Below the pieces are notes generated by a model that was given only the letters and a program-made list of their open reading frames with translations, searched no databases and was not told the DNA's origin. 64,000 nt of DNA from Aspidiotus rigidus (taxonomy: Eukaryota; Arthropoda; Insecta; Hemiptera; Diaspididae), in contig JAVHKY010000077.1 of the NCBI GenBank assembly GCA_035079385.1, forward strand, positions 868,001-932,000, given 5' to 3'. Both the position numbers and the translations under genes were made by a program. Below are positions 1 through 13,800 of the stretch, in pieces (position 1 is the stretch's first letter; each line of letters opens with the position of its first letter).

Positions 1-46
1 TTTTTTAGTCTCGTATGAAATATAATATACCTTTTGAAAATTTCAG

Positions 47-1862
47 GAACAACCGGTTAAATCCGCCGAACCTAATATTATTAAAAGGTTTAATAACTTT
101 ATTAATGCCGTTAAAGATCTAGAAGAGAATCAAAAGGAGGAGGAAGAGCCAGGAAAGAAAACACCGGAAGGTAAAAGTTTGAATGGAACAGACGTCATTT
201 TTCTTCTCTTAGACAGCACGGATTTGGAACATTGAGTGATACTAAAGAATTATACCCTCTAGTCCCCAACTCCCTACCTTCCGCCGCAGCTTTAGTTGAA
301 ACTTTTCTGTTGCCGAAGAGATGTAGAGTAACCTGAAGAAGAAAGAGGGGAGGAGAGGATCTTTTATTTTGACATTTTTTATATATTTACCGGCACCCTA
401 ACCCATTCCATTAATGGAAATCCACGAGGCGGTCTCCCTCAACCCCCGAGTTTATGGACTTGGAATCTCGAACCATCGATCCAATCCAGAAATCTGCGAG
501 GCCGAGTCCGAGTTTCTCAGTCTTAGCATACACTATATAAGGTTATACTAACCGTAAAGTTGGCTCAAACTGGGTGTAAACTAGTTTGATTGGACTTTAA
601 ATTAGGCCTACTACGGCTTAAAGTATTATTAGGCCTAAACTAGATCTACCATATCAGTGTATTAGGCTATACTAGCTTTAAACTAGGCTAAAGCGATGCT
701 ACATTAATGCTAGACTATACTGGGCGTAGCATACAATATGCCAGTTTGCTACGCGTTTTGTCCACGATTTGATCCAGAAATCTGCGAGTCTGAGGTGTTC
801 CCCATACTAGGCCTAGTCTGTAGAATACTCGCAACTTCATCCAGAAATCTGCCACTCCAAACGAAAAAGCGAGAGGAATGGTGATGACGTCTTGAACTGA
901 TGACGTCACGGATGGTGATGACGTCACAAACAGATTTAATGGATGATGATGACGACGTCACAAAGAAGTTTAAGCTAGTTGATGTCTTTACAGTACACGT
1001 ATCCACTGTCAAAAATTATTTTGTCTTGACTGTTAGCTGGATCGAGAAACTATAAGATATTGAAAATAATCTTTATTTGTGACCCCATCTACAGAACCCC
1101 GGCTTAGTGTTCAATTACAATCAGGAGAAAAGAAATCTTCCTTCCCTTGTAAAAGATCCTTTTCTACTGATTGATATTCAACGCTAAGCCGGGTTTCTGT
1201 AGACGGGGTCACATTTATTTGGCTCCGCCAGAACATTTTTTTAATTTATAAGACCTTTGATGAAAAGAGGTATTGAGAATCTTATCGCGATATCTTTGCG
1301 AAGCGGGATATGAATCAGAAGTAAGACCCTCATAACATCTTGCCAAGTCCTGTCGATATTCTCTAACCTTATAGTTTCAATAACGGGCCAATTAATGATC
1401 GATAGGCTAGGAGTTGATAGACAGTAAAATTCTGTAAGCCTCCTATCTATAAATATAATCTTTTGTAACAACCGAAGAAATTTTGTCTTGAAAGATGAGT
1501 TATTATTTTGTTTCAGAAATATTTAGAAAAGTTTTGATAGATACAATTGTAAACTGGGCTGAAGAATCGCAAATTGAAACACCAAAATTGGTCAGAGAAA
1601 TGTTCAGGTGAGTAAATTTTCATTACCTATTGTATCGAGGAAAAACGGTAAAAATTTAAAATAAAAAATTCGGTTTCAGCTTATTGTTAAGGCAGTACGA
1701 TAGTGTGGGCGCTCTTGTTAGAGCCCTTGAAAAAACTTACGTGATTAACGATAAAACAAAGGGAGATGTCGCTGAAATGTGGGTCGGGTTGAGTCAAATC
1801 AGATCCTTACTTCCAGTGCAAATGTCCCAAGAAGAAGAGGAACTAATGCGTGAACGACTCTG
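47..1862 (+). CDS. RyR: RyR exons 1-3: acidic linker and start of central solenoid (residues 1-132)
   Basis: Exons 47-170, 1517-1607 and 1680-1862. Exon 1 begins after a TTTCAG acceptor and ends in a Glu/Lys-rich stretch ([13 protein letters not shown]), a charged linker seen in many RyRs. Exon 3 reads [20 protein letters not shown] and then [13 protein letters not shown], matching the conserved RyR central region. Donors and acceptors are canonical; phases are 1 then 2. The previous exon lies outside the window, so the phase into position 47 is inferred from homology. Confidence 0.93.
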
Positions 1863-4800
1863 GTAAGTTAACAAGAATACTGATTAAAGTATTTCTTAGG
1901 ACAAACCAGGATTATTCGATTAAATTAGAATAAGGCGTTCCCAGCGGTACTAATCAATGGGTGACAGGGCCGGGTGTAGCTTTTGTAGGCTGCAGGCCGA
2001 ATTTTTATGATGGTCTTTTATCCCTTAAAGAAAAAAAAATCCTTATTAATTCCGGTCGGCGTCAACTTGCGTACTTTTTGACCATTCCCCATCCAAAAAT
2101 ATCAAGTTTCACTGCGTCTGCTCCCCACTTTACCTGCTTTACTTCCATGGGTCATACCACAGCCAAAAATAGTTTTCAAACTATGTCCCATTTTCTAAGT
2201 ATACTAAATTCACGTACCGGTACCACTCTTTGCTTCCAGACGATGCAAAATTCAAGGATGGTTTTGCATAAGAACAAAATTTTCTCTCACCGTCCTAACA
2301 ACCGAGATCCGAACTACAGTATTTTTCAAGTATTAAAATGAATCCTAACTCTTCCTCCTCCTTCATCATGTACCTTTCTTAGTGCTTGTGATCATCTATC
2401 CACCTTAACAACAACTTTCAACCCTTACTCCACTCACCCCATCTCCTTATAAGTCTCTCATTCAACTCCTACTCCGTAGCCATCATTTGGGTCCCCAGCA
2501 GCCACAGCGGAATCAACGGTGACGGAAAAGTCGACCATGCTGTAAAAGCTGCCACTATACTCATCAGTCACTATATCCGATCTCACCATCACCCAACTCT
2601 AATTAATGAACCAGTGGATTGCCCAGGGGTAAAATCAAGTCCCGCGGAATAAATCGCGCAAATAAAACTATTGTCCTCCCCATGGTCCTACTCTCACTAA
2701 AAACCCCGCCGTCACGAAATTCACCTCAAAAGTCTTTTAATATGGGCAGACCTCAACCTTCTATGTGTTCCATAATAGAATATAATTTTTCATTACTCAT
2801 TGATGGTTCTTAAACTGCAATTGCTGGGGCTCTAAATTGTGGGACCAATGGCTTTCTCGCTTATCTAGCCCTGACGGCTGAGCAGGATCATGAAATCTCA
2901 AAAAACATAGACTATAAAATCAGGTTTGAAGGGCGAACCTCTCGCACACAAGCCGGTCGCAAAAACTATTCTGTCGCTGAGGTATCTTGATGGCCATTAA
3001 ATCAAATTTTATTTGTTACTTTTAGGAAACTTGTCAACAACCACACATTCTTCCAACATCCTGATCTGATTCGAGCGTTAAGGGTTCATGAAAATGTGAT
3101 GGCAGTCATGATGAATACTCTTGGCCGAAGAGCCCAAGCTCAATCGGATGCTCAACCTCAAGCTTCGGTAAACCAAGAAGGAGAAATCACCGCAAAAGAA
3201 AAGGTAGTTAGTTGACAGCGAATGAACTTCACTCTCTTCAGAATGTTGACGATGGAATATATTTTCAGGATACCTCTCATGAAATGGTGGTTGCTTGCTG
3301 TCGGTTCTTATGCTATTTCTGTCGCACGTCACGACAGAACCAGAAAGCTATGTTCGATCATTTTTCATTTTTATTGGAAAATAGTAATATCCTACTGTCC
3401 AGACCTTCACTGCGTGGAAGTACTCCCCTAGATGTTGCGTATTCTTCCCTGATGGAAAATACAGAGTTAGCTCTAGCCTTGAGGTGAGAACATCTCAGAA
3501 TATGGAATCGTCTAATTCACTCTTTTGCTATTAGCACTTTTATTGACTTGTTCCCTATGTCACGGGGTTTTCAGGGAGCATTATTTGGAAAAGATCGCTA
3601 TTTACCTATCCCGTTGTGGCCTTCAATCGAATTCTGAGCTGGTCGAAAAAGGATACCCGGATTTGGGTTGGGATCCTGTCGAAGGAGAACGGTATCTAGA
3701 TTTCTTACGATTCTGTGTCTGGGTTAATGGTAAGTTTTTATTTGAGCCTAGTCTAATGATCAGTGTACCATCGACCAATAAAGTTACTTTGTGCAGGCGA
3801 AAGTGTCGAAGAAAATGCAAATCTGGTAATTAGGTTGTTAATCAGAAGACCGGAATGTTTAGGTCCGGCTTTACGAGGTGAAGGAGAAGGACTTTTAAAA
3901 GCTATCATCGATGCTAATAAGGTAAATGTGTGACGTTTTAGAATTTAAGCCGTCGATTTCCTGAATTGCGAGTTTTATCTTTTTCACGATTTGATAGTCC
4001 CCTTTATTCGCAGATGTCCGAGAGAATTTCAGAGAAGAGAAAAATGATGGAAGAAACAAGTGGTGTTGTATCTGATTTTGACCATCCAATGCCGGAATCT
4101 GAAGAAGATGAAGACTACATAGATACGGGCGCTGCTATGCTAAATTTCTATTGCACATTAGTAGATCTACTTGGTAGATGCGCACCAGACGCAACTGTGA
4201 TTGCTCAGGTGAGTTTTGTATTGCAGATTTAATGAAAATTTTAGGCGCAATTGATCGCAAATTTGTGTATGTGTCTAGTTGTAAATACCCTCCCCATCCT
4301 CTGAACACTACTATTTCAATTTCATCTTAGCTCATGCGAGTGTCATTTGTTGAAAATAGGGAAAAAACGAATCTTTACGGGCGCGAGCTATTCTACGATC
4401 CTTAGTCCCGCTAGAGGACTTACGGGGTGTGTTGAGTCTGCGATTCACGTTGCATAACCCAGCGGCTGGAGAACCGCATCCTAAAAGTGATATGCCATCC
4501 GGCTTGATTCCGGCTAATAAGCAAAGTGTCGTCCTCTTCCTGGAGCGCGTATACGGAATCGAAACGTCGGAGTTATTTTACAAACTGTTGGAGGAGGCTT
4601 TCTTGCCGGATTTACGAGCTGCTACAATGTTGGATAGGGTACGTGATATTGAGATACGATCAACGAGCGCTCTCTCTAGATGAATTGAATTAGGATTGAA
4701 AGATTTGTTACAGACTGATGGACTGGAATCAGATATGGCTCTAGCTATGAATAGATATATTGGAAATTCGGTATTACCTCTGCTTATCAGTCATTCGAAA

Positions 4801-7800
4801 TTTTACAACGAATCAGATAATCACGCCAATTTACTTGACGCTACTCTGCACACGGTGTACAGATTGTCGAAAAATCGCATGTTGACTAAAGGGCAGCGAG
4901 AAGCTGTATCTGATTTTTTGGTCGCCTTAACTAGGTGGGTAGTTTTCCAGAGTGATGCATCATTAAGTTTGGACAAATAGTTTGCGATATTTTTATCTTT
5001 TGGTTTAGTCAAATGCAACCGAGCATGCTGCTGAAATTATTACGAAAGTTGACGGTCGACGTATCAAAATTATCGGAATATACGACTGTAGCTTTAAGGG
5101 TCGGTAATCTAAGTAGTTTTTTATCCATTAAAAAGGGGCCAGTAAGTAATTTTTCCAATAATAACTATTTTATGTACAGTTGTTGACCCTTCACTATGAA
5201 CGTTGTGTCAAATACTATGGCTCTACTATCGGGCAAGGGCTGTATGGGGCATCGAGTGACGAGGAGAAACGTCTCACGATGATGCTGTTCAGTAATATCT
5301 TCGATTCACTCTCTCAAATGGTTGGTGTACCATTTTGAGTTCAATATTCCGAAAGAATGCGCCTAAACGAGTGCTTCTTTACAGGACTATGAGCCAGAGT
5401 TGTTTGGTAAAGCTCTACCTTGCTTGTCGGCTATTGGTTGTGCTCTGCCCCCTGAATATTCGTTATCGCGAAATTACGACGACGAATTTTACGGATCAAA
5501 AATAAACGTACATTCGGAGCCTTCGGATGGACCTTACAAACCACAACCTATTAATACGTCCAAGTAAGAACGGTGACTATTGCGATCCTCCGCGCGCCTA
5601 CTTTATGGTCACCATTGTTGTATTGTTTCGGCACTTTTCCCTCATTTGCTAGAGACGAAATGAGGATTAAATTTTATATGTATATTTTTGTGTAGTGTGG
5701 TCCTGAATAACGATTTGAATACGATCGTTCAAAAGTTTTCAGAACATTACCACGATGCGTGGGCTAATAGAAAATTCGAAAATGGATGGGCGTACGGTGA
5801 TTATTCTGAACATGGGAAAAGTCATCCTCGTCTCAAGCCCTACGCCATGCTTAATGATTATGTACGAAAAACTTATTTGCTATGATTTCAAACTTGAAAG
5901 TGAAAGTTTTTGTAGTTTCAAGAATATCGTGATGAAAATAATCTCTGCTACAGGAGAAAGAACGGTATAAAGAGCCAGTCCGAGAATCATTGAAAGCATT
6001 ATTAGCCATAGGTTGGAATATTGAACATTCCGAATCTGATATGCCTCTGAGTAATCGAGGATCCGTTCGATGCGAGTCTAAATCTATGAGTGTAAGCGTA
6101 GAAGGGTTCATAATATTTGTTTAACTATTTGCTCTAATTTTCCTGTTCTTTAATATTCTATTACCGATTCTCAGGAACAATCCAGTCCGTTCAACTACCA
6201 CCCAAATCCGTTAGATATGACGAATCTCACATTGAGTCGAGAAATGCAAAATATGGCCGAGAGACTTGCAGAAAACGCGCACGATATCTGGGCTAAAAAG
6301 AAAATGGATGAACTGATGACCTGCGGTAAATTGTTTTGCTCTTTTAAAATTGTTTACAAATGGCGGAACTAAAGGTGTTTTCTTTGGTCTGTTAATCATA
6401 TGACGGAAATGCTCATTTAGTATGCTGTATAACTATCCGTGAATTCGTCCATACAGTTGACCTTGGGACTTGAGATAACCTTATGTGGAAACTAATGACC
6501 TGCACTTACTTCAGAAGCTTAGATAAATTTGAGGTTGGCTTCCGAAGAATCTAGAAACTTGTTTGTTGGGAGAAGGAAAAAAACCGCGAGGCTACAGGTT
6601 TCATTTTTAAATCATCATGAGTACTTGCGACAATTTTGACCACTGACATCTAAATTTGAATTTCATCACCAAAGGATGTAGGATCTTGATCATTAGTGTG
6701 ACGTTACTGCTGTACTCGGAGATGGTAGCAATTATTGCTTTAGTTAATCATAAATTTGAAAGAAATTGAGATCTCTTTATAGAAAAACAAAACGTAAATA
6801 AATAATTAATATTGAATTAATTTTAGAATAAATAAAAAAATGAAAAATTATTAAATTATTATTAAAATTAAATATCCTAATCGATTAAATAATATGACTA
6901 AAATTCTTATTTTTATAATACGTAACGTACTCATCCTCTCACCTCGCCGAAATAACTCAAAAAGTCTCATCTCCTCGGAGCGAGCTATTTCATTGACGAG
7001 CACTAGCCCCCCCTCAACCTGTTATAGTGAAATTTATTCTCATCATTGCTGATGTTATTCATTTTCATAGGAGGTGATATTTATCCGCAACTCGTACCTT
7101 ACGATCTACTCACGGACAAAGAGAAGAAAAAAGATCGAGAACGTTCGCAAGAGTTTCTAAAATATTTACAATACCAAGGATACAAACTGCATAGGTAAGT
7201 GTAGCAAGTATCTCGAGCGTGTTACAATACGTACCATAAATCATTTCCATATAAGAGAAATTCTTTTATATTGAAGGCCAACTCACGGCGGATCTGTGAG
7301 TGACGCCGAGCATCAAGCTAGAGTTTCAACGGGAGAATTGAGATTCGCTTATAGCCTTTTGGAGAAACTAATTCAGTACACAGACCGAGCTTCGATAAAT
7401 ATGAAAATTTTAAAACCATCAAGTATCTTCAGTCGGCGATCGAGTTTCAAGACGTGTAGCAGGGATATAAAATTTTTCTTCAAAGTAAAATATTTCTTCT
7501 CTTGTTTGAATATCAAAAATGTCACAATTATTAGAAATGATGTATTAATTTAAGGACATTTTTTAGGTTGTTTTACCGTTAATAGAGAAATACTTTAGCA
7601 GTCATAGAAATTATTTTATCGCCGTACCGACTGCCTCTAGCAATATTGGTGCTGCTAGTTTAAAAGAGAAAGAGATGGTAGCCAGGTATGAATTTTGATA
7701 TTAGAAAAAAAAAATCCTTTGGCTTTGATTTATTTCTAATGTACATCCAAAATGTTTAATTTCAGTTTGTTTTGTAAGTTGGCCAACTTACTGCGGACAA

Positions 7801-10800
7801 AATTGGCGGCTCTAGGTTCAGATGTTCGTATCACAGTGAGATGCCTGCAAGTATTAGTAAAAGCTATCGATGCCAGGTAAGAAACGAGGAATCACACCGC
7901 TTATTTTTATGGGCGAAGTTACTGGGTATAGGAAGTTCTAATGCAAGATCGATAGTATTACTCTACGAGCATGATTAGACAATTGTACTTCAGATAAAAA
8001 TTCGAGACTAGTCTCCAATTTTTCATTGCTGTTTTGAAAATCAAGGATTTTGCATCGTAAATCCACAAAGAAATAACGTAAGCTCAGATGAAAAATCAAA
8101 TGATCTTTTTTAACAGGGAACCTGTTTTATGGGGGGACTTTTTGAGAAATTTGCCGTCCGCCGTGCGCCGTCCAGCAAAAAACTTGGAAAAATTTCGACT
8201 CTCGAGCTATATATGATAAGAGGGGGACTTCGAAAAATTTCGACTTTCGAGCTATTTATGATAGGAGGCGGACTTGGAAAAATTTCGACTCTCGAGCTAT
8301 CATATATAGCTGGAGATTCGAGAAAAATTTATAGACTCTCAAACTATATTATACTAGGCTTATAGTAGGTCTAGGCCTTCTTTATACTAGCTTTATCTAG
8401 GTCTAGGCTTCCTTGAATTTTCAATACCAAATCCCATTTGACTCATGAAACAGGTTCCCTGCGTTCCTCGTTCAACTTCGTTAAGGAAGCCGTCGTTTTT
8501 CCACTATTTGGGGACTAATTCTAAAAAAAAAAATTAAATTAAATATATCTAAAATTTTTATCAATGAATTATTATCAGTTATTATTATTATTAAACGTAT
8601 ATACAATAGTCTTCTAATTATAAATAACAATAAAGATCTAAATCTATTGAAAAAATTATAAAGATAAATATTATTTTCCTTAAAATGTTATTTATTATTG
8701 ATCTTAATAATATAAATTTCGCAACCATCATCAGTACCTACTATGTAGCTATTTTTGCAACGATATGATACAGTATTATAGCCTTTTCCGAATGATCTTT
8801 GAAATAATTTAATTTTTCCAGATCGTTGGTCAAAAACTGTCCAGAATTCATTCGAACTTCGATGTTGACTTTTTTCAATAATACGGCAGATGATCTCAAC
8901 CACACCATTCAAAATCTGCAAGAAGTAGGTTTTCGTTTAGTTTTGAAAGATATAAAAGTAAAAAAAGGTCTGTCTTAAAACCTTATATTATTATTTTCTA
9001 CAAAATGTGCACTTAGGGGTCAACTTACTAAGGCTTGAAATTAAATTTCAAAGTTTATTGGCCATGATTTTCGCTAGGCTACGAGCTTAGAAGTTTTTCA
9101 TTTTTTTGCGTCTGTCCTAATTCAATAATCAATGATTACAGGGACGTTATTGTTACCTCAGAGGAACACATTTGAAGACATCGACATCTCTGTTTTACGT
9201 CAATGATGTGATCATTCCGACACTTACAGCTATGTTTGATCATCTGGCTTCTTGTGAATACGGAAGCGATTTATTATGTGAGTGTTCTCTCTTTGGATGT
9301 TTCCTTTTACTACTAGCGGTTTGTGCAATGATACTGCAACATTTAGTTACACAATGATATTTGGTATTGTAGTAGTTATGACCGTAAAGAACATTTTCAG
9401 AAGGCGTGCCACTCAAAATTTCCCTTAGGGGGCTGGAGGGGGGCCAAAATGTCTCTCAAAAATCAGTATTTTGCTAATATCTCGAGAACGGTTGGGTATA
9501 GGGGAAAAATACCTCAGTACAAAAATAACCTCTGTATAATTTTACGTAAAAAATGTTGCCTTCATTTTTTCGCTACGACTCACCGTTAAACCACAATCGA
9601 CGAGACAAAATTGAAGCGCGTAAAAAAACACATAGTCGGGAGTATGTACATAGTTACGCGCGACGCCACGCGGTGCACGGTTATGCCGTGGCTCGGTTAA
9701 CCAGCTACGCTACGCCATGTTACCATCGTTTTCAACATTAAAGGAGAGAAAGTACGAGATCGAAAATTTTTCATAAAAATACCAAAAAAAAAAAACACTC
9801 ACGCTAGCACACGACTTTTCTTCTTACATACTCATAACTCATTAAGAGAGTAACTCCCACTCTTTGTACTAAATACTGATTATCTATCAATTAAGTCCGA
9901 TATTTGTAGAATCAATAGTAAAACTCAGTTTATGAAGCTTATCATCATGACGTCACATCATCTCATAACAGAATAAGGAAACGTAAATTTATTTTATTTA
10001 ATCAAAAATAAGCAATTTTTCCAACGGTTTTTATTTACTATTATTTGGAACGATGTTAAGAATTGTCACCAATAATGACCATCGAAGTATGCGACCGCAA
10101 ACGGAAAAACGTGCCTTAGCGGCAAAACGTTTGTTTCTAAGACAAGAAAAAACAACTTTTAATTTAAATAAAAAAGAAATAGAAAATTAAATTGAAAAAT
10201 AGCAATTGAAAATAATATTCCTATCTCTTGAGACACCTCAAAAAGCTGTCCCAATTAAAAATAATACTCCCACCTCCCGAGAAACCTTAAATCGGCGTAA
10301 TACTTCCTTTTTTTTAGCTCGAAAAATCAATAAAACTTATTTTCATTTTTCCACCTACAGCAATAAAATAAATGGCGAATTTCTTATCAACTAATAGGTT
10401 TATTGATTATCAAATTTTATAAATTTCTAAACAGACACCGGGTGTACCCTTTTCCAATGAGGAAAGTCGGCAAAAAAACGTGCACCCTGTGGTCTGGAAA
10501 TTAGATTTGCATCTTCGTATTCAAGCACTTCTAAAACAGCTTAATAATTACTTCTCCCTAAACGTTAATGTTAGTCTAATATTGGTCTAGTATACTGTAT
10601 ATTAGTCTGAAAGGCTCAATTCCTTATCATCTCCAATTCCTGGCATCACTTATTGCTATCACCAGGCGCTCTTCTTTTCATCCGCTCATAAATCGTAGTC
10701 ACGCTCTCATCACCACGTTATATGCAAATTCCATCCCAATATTCTTTAACTGGAAATCTAGTTACTAGGACATCCGGGAAAAAAAAATGGACAAAATCTA

Positions 10801-13800
10801 TATTGAAGCCAAACAAGTAACCAATGACCCATCAGTCAACCCTTCATTCTTTCCCTCACGTTCCAACCTTCCCAAACATATTAAAAAATTAATAATACAC
10901 CTCTCGAGCCTGGTTTACTCATAAGTCTAACCTCAAATCTCACTCAAAGAAACCATTCCAAATTAAAAATAATATTCCCATGTCCTGAGACACCTGAAAT
11001 CAAACTACTGACCATCACATATACACAAAAACATGATCTACAAATCAATAATAAATTAAGAATGAAGTCTTTAAGCTAGTCTCGCAGTATATTTGATGAA
11101 CAATAAAAAATTGTACTCATTCATAGATGTATGGATTTTGAAACTAAAGGTTTTTACAACTGAATTTGACTAATAATAAAAAAAAAGAAAAAAGGAACAG
11201 CCTAACAAAAAAAATGAAAAAAAATAAAGATTCTTCATGACAATTAGTACTGAAAACAAGAGGATAAGAAAATCCCCTTCTCATGATGTAAGCAGCTATA
11301 AGTGGTTCAAATGTTTAATAGTGAGAATTTTCCAAAAAATTGATTACATCCCAAGAACTACTCATTCAATCGTCAAAAAAATTGCAGGTGCACATCTCCT
11401 ATTTAGGGGGGGGGGGGGGGTTGTTGGTAAATGAAAAACTCAAGCGAAAAATTTGATAACGTTAATAAAAAATTGCTTATTTTTGATTAAATAAAATAAA
11501 TTTACCGTTTCCTTATTCTGTTATGAGATGATGTGACGTCATGACGATAAGCTTCATAAACTGAGTTTTATTATTGATTCTACAAATATCGGACTTAATT
11601 GATAGGTAATCAGTATTTAGTACAAAGAGTGGGAGTTACTCTCTTAATGAGTTATGAGTAAGTAAGAAGAAAAGTCGTGTGCTAGCGTGAGTGTTTTTTT
11701 TTTTTGGTATTTTTATGAAAAATTTTCGATCTCGTACTTTCTCTCCTTTAATGTTGAAAACGATGGTAACATGGCGTAGCGTAGCTGGTTAACCGAGCCA
11801 CGGCATAACCGTGCACCGCGTGGCGTCGCGCGTAACTATGTACATACTCCCGACTATGTGTTTTTTTACGCGCTTCAATTTTGTCTCGTCGATTGTGGTT
11901 TAACGGTGAGTCGTAGCGAAAAAATGAAGGCAACATTTTTTACGTAAAATTATACAGAGGTTATTTTTGTACTGAGGTATTTTTCCCCTATACCCAACCG
12001 TTCTCGAGATATTAGCAAAATACAGATTTTTGAGAGACATTTTGGCCCCCCTCCAGCCCCCTAAGGGAAATTTTAAGTGGCACGCCTTCTGAAAATGTTT
12101 TCTACAGTCATAAGGATTACTATACTAATTATAAATCTATAACTAAATTTTGCAGTATTCCATCATGTTTTGTCAGTATCCGCTAGTACTATTTCAAATA
12201 ATCTGCATCACCAAGGGTGAAACTTGATTTTTCAATTTTATTTCTTTTAGTGGATGAGATTCAAGTAGCCTCGTACAAAATGTTGAGTAGTTTGTATTTC
12301 CTCGGTATTGATACGGTCCTCACTCATTCGCGGTAAGACTTTTTGTATACCTATATTTGAGATTAAAATTTAGAAAAAAGGCACAACATAATCTTTTATC
12401 TCTTTTCCACCTTGTAAACTTCAGCAAGTATCTGAAAACTGAAATTGAAAGACATAGGCCGGCAATAGGTGGTTGCCTCGGAGCTTTCAGTTCTACATTT
12501 CCTATCGCCTACCTAGAACCTCACCTGAATAAACACAATCCGTTTTCTCTGCTAAATAGAATCGCCGAACATTCGTTGGAGGCACAAGGTGAGTTTATAA
12601 TTTCGAATTTTTTCTTCATCGTTTTTTGTGGGTGATGGAGGGAGGTCTTTTCAGCTTGAGAATTTTGACGCTTCCAATCTGACCATTAATTTTACGTTCT
12701 AGATATCATGGCTCGTATGGAAAGTGCGATGCCAACGTTGGAAACAGTGCTGAGCGAAGTTGACCATTTCGTTGATTCGGAAAAAGGATACACGGAAGTG
12801 CCGCACATCATCGATGTACAATTGCCTTTGCTCTGTTCTTATTTACCTTTTTGGTGGACTCAGGGTCCGGATAATGTTTCGCTGACGACCGGGTACGCTA
12901 TAATTCTTATTGAATGTCGTGTACTCTATGCAATACACTCTCTAGTTGTATCAAGAATTAGGTACTTTATGGGTTCTCTAACCTGGGTCTAACTCCGTCT
13001 CACTCTCAGGAAACAAATCTTGAATGTTACTGATAAAGTTTGATTTGTTCGCAATTTGAGTGTTCGAAATTTTTAACTCTTGGTTTATATGTACTTGAAA
13101 AAAAAAAAAAAAAAAAAAAGCGACTGAAGAAGGGGTGACTTAATAAGAGCTTACTTTCAAATAAAAGACGAGGTGGGAATTTTCAATCCCAGCATGTTCT
13201 CTTGATTCTTTAACCCTACGGACGTAAATCCAGGAATATGGAAGAGAGGTTTCCTAAAATTTTTCAAAGTTCCGAGATCATTATTGCACGAAGGCAAATT
13301 TTGGAATTAGAGGAGAGGTCAGAGTAAAGAATGTGTCAAAATGAAAATTTTGACTTGGATATGTGTTTAGGCTGGAGGTTGGTCGGAAATTAGCAAGAAA
13401 CTTCTCTGCGAAACCTATTTCGCGAGACGCATGATGACATGACGTCATCAATGACTCGACCTAATTTACTGACAGAAAAATTCGAAAATTTGGACCTTTG
13501 TAACTATCTTTAGCTTTCATTATACTGGACTTGACATTCAGTATTCTAGGCTGTACTAAGCTTAGTATACAATATACTAGCTTCAAACTTTTTCCAACTA
13601 GTAAATAGGCTATATAGATTAGATATACCAGGCTATATATGTGTATGTTAGGCTGTTGATATGGATATATCATTGAGCTGGGGTCAATTTGATTGATGAC
13701 GTCATCAGTGACCTTGGTCTAATTTTGGGAATTGACAAAACTCGCCTTCAAAGTACTGAGACGAACAGTGCGAGTGTGTCCATTAGTTAATTAGTCTAAC

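Larger units (their letters stand above)
171..1516 (+). other. RyR intron 1
   Basis: No gene. It holds a tract rich in TAGGCT/ACTAGG words (about 530-730), a cluster of TGACGTCA-like palindromes (885-962) and a foldback MITE (1079-1212). Short ORFs here look random. Confidence 0.7.

Noticed and set aside
1961..2341. 126-codon ORF on the + strand in intron 3
   Set aside because: No recognisable motif, odd composition, and it lies in an intron between well-supported RyR exons; probably chance or part of the decayed LINE.
4691..4693. TAG as the acceptor of RyR exon 10
   Set aside because: It would put a stop directly after the junction. The CAG at 4711-4713 keeps phase and gives the conserved TDGLESDM.
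9553..9741. 62-codon ORF with an identical copy at 11748-11936, looking like a duplicated small gene
   Set aside because: Both copies lie inside the mirrored arms of one inverted-repeat element. Identity follows from the arms, and the sequence has no known motif.
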